Shown here: in pieces, positions 24,838 to 27,701 of the stretch
Position numbering within the stretch: position 1 is the stretch's first letter
Layout of the letters: each line of letters starts with the position of its first letter
NCBI GenBank assembly: GCA_964533275.1
Contig: CAZHJK010000030.1
Span: 1-27,701 of the forward strand
Direction: 5' to 3'
Length of the DNA: 27,701 nucleotides
From: CAZHJK01 sp964533275
GTDB taxonomy: Bacteria > Bacillota > Clostridia > Eubacteriales > Garciellaceae
Translations under genes and position numbers: made by a program
Notes under the pieces: generated by a model
Told to the model about the DNA's origin: nothing
Databases searched by the model: none
What the model saw: the letters and a program-made list of their open reading frames with translations, nothing else

Positions 24838-24925
24838 TGTTTTTCAAACAAAATATGACAGTATTTAATATTACTTATTTTTTATTTAAGATTTATAAAA
24901 AATATATGTTAATTTAATTGTTTTC

Positions 24926-26275
24926 TTAGTCTTCATAACCCACCTGTATTCCATTTAAACTCCATGTATGTGGCTCAGTAATTTTAACCTGTACTAATTC
25001 TCCTATTGAATTTTTATTTCCTACAAAATTTACTAATTTATTCGTTCTAGATCTTCCACTCATTTTCTCAGGGTCATTTTTACTTTCACCATCTACTAAT
25101 ACTTCTAAAATTTCACCCTTTAATAATAGATTATCTTTCCCACTTATAGTATGTTGCAAATCAAGTAATTTTTGAAATCTTTTATGTTTTATTTCGTCAG
25201 GAACTTGATTTACCATTTTAGCTGCTGGGGTACCCTCTCGAATAGAATATAAAAATGTAAAAGCAGAATCAAATTTTACTTTTTCTACAATGTCTAAAGT
25301 ATCTTCAAAATCTTTTTCTGTCTCCCCTGGAAAACCAACTATAATATCTGTGGTTATAGTGATCCCTGGAATATTATCTTTAATATTTTTAATTAGTTTT
25401 AAATAATCTTCCTTTTTATATCTTCTATTCATTATTTTTAATATATTATTACTACCTGCTTGAAAAGGTAAATGTATATGTTCACAAACCTTCTCACAAT
25501 CTTTAATAGCTAGAATTAAATCATCAGAAAGATCTTTTGGGTGTGAAGTCATAAATCTTATTCTTTCTATTCCATTTATATTGTTTAATCTTTTTAAAAG
25601 TTCAGCAAAGCTTATGGGATAATTAAGGGTCTTTCCATAGGAATTAACATTTTGACCTAATAGTGTTATCTCTTTACATCCATCCTTTGCTAAATTAGTT
25701 ACTTCATCAATTATTTTTTCTGGTTCTCTACTTCTTTCTCTACCTCTAGTATAGGGAACTATACAATAACTACAGAAATTATTACATCCATACATAATTG
25801 TTACAAATGCTTTATGTTTGAATTTTCTTTCTATTGGCATGGTTTCTATTATTTCTCCACCATCTTCCCATACATCAACAACAATACGTGGTGATTGTTG
25901 AGCATTTGCTAATAACTCAGGGAATTTATGAATATTGTGAGTTCCAAAAACCAAATCTACTTGTTTATATTTTTCCATAATCCTATTAACAATAGATTTT
26001 TGTTGCATCATACAACCACAAACAGCTAAGATCATATTTGGATTTTTCTTTTTTAAGGGCTTAAAATTTCCTAGATTTCCAAAAACTTTAACATCAGCAT
26101 TTTCTCTTACACTACAAGTATTAAAAATCACAATATCTGCTTTTTCCTCATCATCTATAGGATCATATCCTAATGTATTTAACATACCTGCTAGTTTTTC
26201 TGAATCATTTTCATTCATTTGACAGCCATAGGTAACAATTTTATAATATTTATCTTTTTTTTCATTATTAATCAT
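24926..26275 (-). CDS. miaB: tRNA-2-methylthio-N6-dimethylallyladenosine synthase
   Basis: MiaB is a radical-SAM methylthiotransferase that turns i6A37 into ms2i6A37. The first cluster is bound by Cys18 (YGCQMNENDSE), Cys54 (NTCSVRENA) and Cys88 (CGCMMQQ). The radical-SAM cluster is bound by Cys164, Cys168 and Cys171 (GCNNFCSYCIVPYTRGRE). A C-terminal TRAM domain follows. Length (449) is normal. TAGGAGG precedes the ATG. It is the first gene of the miaB-mutS-mutL-miaA-hfq run; the 78-nt space plus palindrome before mutS is the only large gap at the start of the run. Confidence 0.97.
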   Translation of the reverse strand: MINNEKKDKYYKIVTYGCQMNENDSEKLAGMLNTLGYDPIDDEEKADIVIFNTCSVRENADVKVFGNLGNFKPLKKKNPNMILAVCGCMMQQKSIVNRIMEKYKQVDLVFGTHNIHKFPELLANAQQSPRIVVDVWEDGGEIIETMPIERKFKHKAFVTIMYGCNNFCSYCIVPYTRGRERSREPEKIIDEVTNLAKDGCKEITLLGQNVNSYGKTLNYPISFAELLKRLNNINGIERIRFMTSHPKDLSDDLILAIKDCEKVCEHIHLPFQAGSNNILKIMNRRYKKEDYLKLIKNIKDNIPGITITTDIIVGFPGETEKDFEDTLDIVEKVKFDSAFTFLYSIREGTPAAKMVNQVPDEIKHKRFQKLLDLQHTISGKDNLLLKGEILEVLVDGESKNDPEKMSGRSRTNKLVNFVGNKNSIGELVQVKITEPHTWSLNGIQVGYED

Positions 26276-26321
26276 TCTATAAGAACCTCCTAAATTTTAT
26301 TCCTAAGTTAGTTTGTTAATT

Positions 26322-26330
26322 AGTATACCA
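26322..26330 (-). promoter_or_regulatory. Possible extended -10 promoter of miaB
   Basis: Reverse-strand TGGTATACT is an extended -10; the -35 region (ATAAAG) is poor. It lies about 45 nt before the miaB ATG. Confidence 0.38.
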
Positions 26331-26534
26331 TAATAATATACATACTTTATTTACTGGGTAATATATAAAATCCAACATTAATTTTTATTATTTTACTAGT
26401 ATATACAATTTTATCTTATTTCCATAAGTATTTCTATTAAAACTTTAATATTTCGACATATTTCTATATTATTACATTCTGAGTGTAAAAAGTTTATTAG
26501 CTAGTGAATCTTTGCGAGCAAAAGGATCAATTCT
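26331..26534. other. AT-rich spacer with no supported gene
   Basis: This 200-nt stretch between miaB and the small UGA-containing gene shows many stops on both strands, no ribosome binding site with a usable frame and no strong inverted repeat. Confidence 0.6.
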
Positions 26535-26577
26535 AATAAAAATAAAAATTCAAGCCAATATATATCAACTTGAATTT
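26535..26577 (-). terminator. Terminator of the racA-like / small-gene operon
   Basis: Reverse strand: AAATTCAAG, a 14-base AT-rich loop and CTTGAATTT, followed by TTATTTTTATT. It starts 13 nt after the stop of the small gene, so the small frame lies inside the transcript rather than beyond it. Confidence 0.78.
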
Positions 26578-26589
26578 CTGGTATCTATA

Positions 26590-26793
26590 TTATTTATTTG
26601 AATAGTGTTTTAGGATAAAACTATTTAAATCTTTTAATAAATTATCATCTTTATATTTTCGAGCAACCTGCTCGATAGTTAATTTCATACAGCTATTTCA
26701 GCCTTTAATTTTTACTTTTTTTCTATTAAAAAAAGTGATTGTCTTTGGGTATAGTTTAATAATTTCTATTAGTCGATCCTTCTTATTAATCAA
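26590..26793 (-). CDS. Candidate small selenoprotein, DUF1858/ScdA_N-like, with in-frame UGA
   Basis: A 67-codon frame with a single internal TGA at 26698-26700 (codon 32). It begins at TTG 26793, 9 nt after AAGGAGG (26803-26809), which follows the stop of the MerR-type gene by two bases. Before the TGA it reads MINKKDRLIEIIKLYPKTIT and onward to KVKIKG; after it, NSCMKLTIEQVARKYKDD, then NLLKDLNSFI, ending at TAA 26590-26592. If UGA is read as selenocysteine, the centre becomes G-U-N-S-C, a U-x-x-C. The overall pattern (short helix ending in YP, a Cys pair, a T-x-E-x-x-A helix, then LL-x-x-LN) resembles DUF1858 and ScdA_N domains, which bear Cys at that place. A SECIS-like hairpin lies just downstream. 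Other genes here use TGA as a normal stop. The alternative is a gene broken by one nonsense change. Confidence 0.6.
26660..26674 (-). promoter_or_regulatory. SECIS-like stem-loop
   Basis: Reverse strand CGAGCA-GGT-TGCTCG: a 6-bp stem (7 with the flanking T-A pair) and a GGU loop. The stem begins 23 nt and the loop 29 nt after the UGA. Bacterial SECIS elements have a short apical stem and a loop that starts with G, at about this distance. The apex GCAGGUUGC closely resembles GCAGGUCUGC of E. coli fdhF. Confidence 0.55.
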
Positions 26794-26810
26794 CCCTATG
26801 AGCCTCCTTT

Positions 26811-27389
26811 TTAGCTGAAGATTCTTTTTATAATTGATTTCTTTTTATTTTTTTCCCTGCTAAGTTGCTCTTTCAATTCAGCAATTTCATAGCTTTTTTG
26901 TTTTATTTTCATTCTAAGTTTTGCATTTTCGCATAGTATTATATCTTGATCCTTTTCCACAAGTTCAGTTTTCAGAGAATTAATTTCACATTTTACATCT
27001 TCAAAGGATTGCTTAAAATTATTATTTAAACTAACAAGTCCTTCATTTATATTTTCTTTAATATCATTTACTAATAGAGAGAGTTCTTGACTATTTTTTA
27101 AATTTACATTTCCATTGGAAATTGTAATTGCTGTTTCATCTTTTATTATATTCTCTTCTATAACTTCCGGTGAATTTAAAATAATTTTTATCTGATTATT
27201 TGTTAAACCCTTTTCTTGTAATTGTTTAATATTTTGGAAAACTTCAATTTCATTTATAGTATAATATCTATGATTAGATTTGTTTCGTGGTATGCTTAAA
27301 TCAAATTCTTTTTCATAATAACGCAATACATAACTTTGGTAACCTATAATTTTTGAAGCTTCAGATATGCTATATTTTTTAAGTTCCAA
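26811..27389 (-). CDS. MerR-type DNA-binding / coiled-coil protein, RacA-like architecture
   Basis: A 192-residue protein. Residues 1-70 are a MerR-type winged helix (YSISEASKIIGYQSYVLRYY, RNKSNHRYYTINEIEVFQNI, QEKGLTNNQIKIIL). A linker of about 50 residues follows, then a coiled coil (about 110-180). The end is very basic (EKNKKKSIIKRIFS), as if to touch the membrane. This is the order of parts in B. subtilis RacA (184 residues), which anchors the chromosome to the cell pole at sporulation. There is no effector domain as in ordinary MerR regulators. The start is TTG 27389 after AAGGGGG. A sigma-H-type promoter lies upstream, as for racA. The name is by architecture and promoter only. Confidence 0.75.
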   Translation of the reverse strand: MELKKYSISEASKIIGYQSYVLRYYEKEFDLSIPRNKSNHRYYTINEIEVFQNIKQLQEKGLTNNQIKIILNSPEVIEENIIKDETAITISNGNVNLKNSQELSLLVNDIKENINEGLVSLNNNFKQSFEDVKCEINSLKTELVEKDQDIILCENAKLRMKIKQKSYEIAELKEQLSREKNKKKSIIKRIFS

Positions 27390-27427
27390 TCCTAATTCCC
27401 CCTTAAAAAATTAACTTATAATATTAT

Positions 27428-27454
27428 ATTCTATATTTATCCATCATTACCTTT
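27428..27454 (-). promoter_or_regulatory. Sigma-H-type promoter of the racA-like gene
   Basis: Reverse strand AAAGGTAAT (-35; 27446-27454) and ATAGAAT (-10; 27428-27434) fit RnAGGAwww and RnnGAAT with one mismatch and the same 14-nt AGG-to-GAAT gap as the spoVS promoter. The start would lie about 30 nt before the TTG. Confidence 0.6.
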
Positions 27455-27498
27455 TAATGTTTATAATTTAATAAAAATTTTTAATTTGAAAATTTTAA

Positions 27499-27527
27499 TT
27501 GACAATTCTTCGTTTATAATGTATATT
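27499..27527 (+). promoter_or_regulatory. Strong promoter of the tRNA cluster
   Basis: Perfect TTGACA (27499-27504), 17 nt and TATATT (27522-27527). Two nested dyads cover it: GACAATT...AATTGTC (27501-27537) and TTTATAAT-GTAT-ATTATAAA (27513-27532). Confidence 0.85.
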
Positions 27528-27544
27528 ATAAATTGTCGTTATAA

Positions 27545-27621
27545 CGAGGTGTAGCGCAGTTTGGTAGCGCACATGGTTTGGGACCATGGGGCCGGGGGTT
27601 CGAATCCCTCCACCTCGACCA
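27545..27621 (+). tRNA. tRNA-Pro (anticodon UGG)
   Basis: A 77-nt cloverleaf: acceptor CGAGGTG/CACCTCG, D arm GCGC...GCGC, anticodon stem CATGG/CCATG with loop TTTGGGA (anticodon TGG at 27579-27581), T arm GGGGGTTCGAATCCCTC and encoded CCA. Confidence 0.97.
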
Positions 27622-27630
27622 TTATATCTG

Positions 27631-27701
27631 GGGCCTTTAGCTCAGTTGGTTAGAGCAACCGGCTCATAACCGGTAGGTCCGGGGTTCGAGTCCCTGAAGG
27701 C
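27631..27701 (+). tRNA. tRNA with CAU anticodon, probably elongator Met, cut by the window end
   Basis: Starts GGGCCTT; D arm GCTC...GAGC; anticodon stem ACCGG/CCGGT with loop CTCATAA (CAT at 27665-27667); T arm with GGTTCGAGTCC. The last bases of the acceptor stem are missing. Not initiator (paired first base, D arm of elongator type). A tRNA-Ile2 whose C34 becomes lysidine also has CAT and cannot be excluded. Confidence 0.9.

Noticed and set aside
24785..24847. 21-residue extension of MutS
   Set aside because: It would place the AAGGAGG ribosome binding site and half of a 31-bp palindrome within the coding region.
26698..26700. Genome-wide reassignment of UGA to Trp or Cys
   Set aside because: The PHP gene and the DUF421 gene end with TGA at the expected length, so UGA is a normal stop here.

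Overview
This window is a chromosomal housekeeping region from a very AT-rich, spore-forming member of the Clostridia (Firmicutes). The evidence is spoVS, spoVK, two sigma-H-type promoters, strong Shine-Dalgarno sequences (AAGGAGG), many TTG/GTG starts, a LexA/YneA-type SOS pair, and the clostridial cluster miaB-mutS-mutL-miaA-hfq. I cannot place the genus. I see no prophage, insertion sequence or CRISPR array.

Layout. 1-3.3 kb (+): a regulated-looking leader, then rny (RNase Y, apparently starting at an AUU codon), ymdB and spoVS. 3.4-8.7 kb (+): a tight run of a PHP phosphoesterase, a PadR regulator, aspartate aminotransferase, adenylosuccinate lyase and asnS, closed by a terminator. 8.7-11.1 kb: an EEP-family hydrolase, a carboxymuconolactone-decarboxylase-like protein, tRNA-Trp (-) and proC. 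11.4-13.6 kb (+): two unrelated-looking tyrosine recombinases side by side. 13.7-15.9 kb: a DUF421 membrane protein, a single-domain ModE-like regulator (-), and the divergent SOS pair yneA-like (-) / lexA (+), which share three LexA boxes. 16.0-26.3 kb (-): ynbB-like PLP enzyme, spoVK, a DUF2179 protein, hfq, miaA, mutL, mutS and miaB. 26.5-27.4 kb (-): a sigma-H-type promoter drives a RacA-like MerR/coiled-coil protein followed by a 67-codon frame interrupted by one UGA. 27.5-27.7 kb (+): tRNA-Pro and a truncated CAU tRNA.

How the genes work together. rny and ymdB are common neighbours in Firmicutes RNA turnover and developmental control. mutS and mutL form mismatch repair, miaA and miaB make the ms2i6A37 modification of tRNA, and hfq adds an RNA chaperone to the same operon. 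LexA and the LysM/membrane protein opposite it form the SOS division-arrest module.

The most notable observation is the small gene at 26590-26793 (-). Its single in-frame UGA falls in a U-x-x-C motif, in a protein resembling the DUF1858/ScdA_N small-domain families, which normally carry Cys there. A stem-loop with a GGU apical loop lies 23 nt downstream of the UGA, in the position and shape of a bacterial SECIS element. The gene has its own Shine-Dalgarno sequence and is followed directly by a terminator. It is therefore a candidate small selenoprotein co-transcribed with a sporulation-type chromosome-anchoring protein. This is an inference from sequence only; the selenocysteine machinery lies outside the window.
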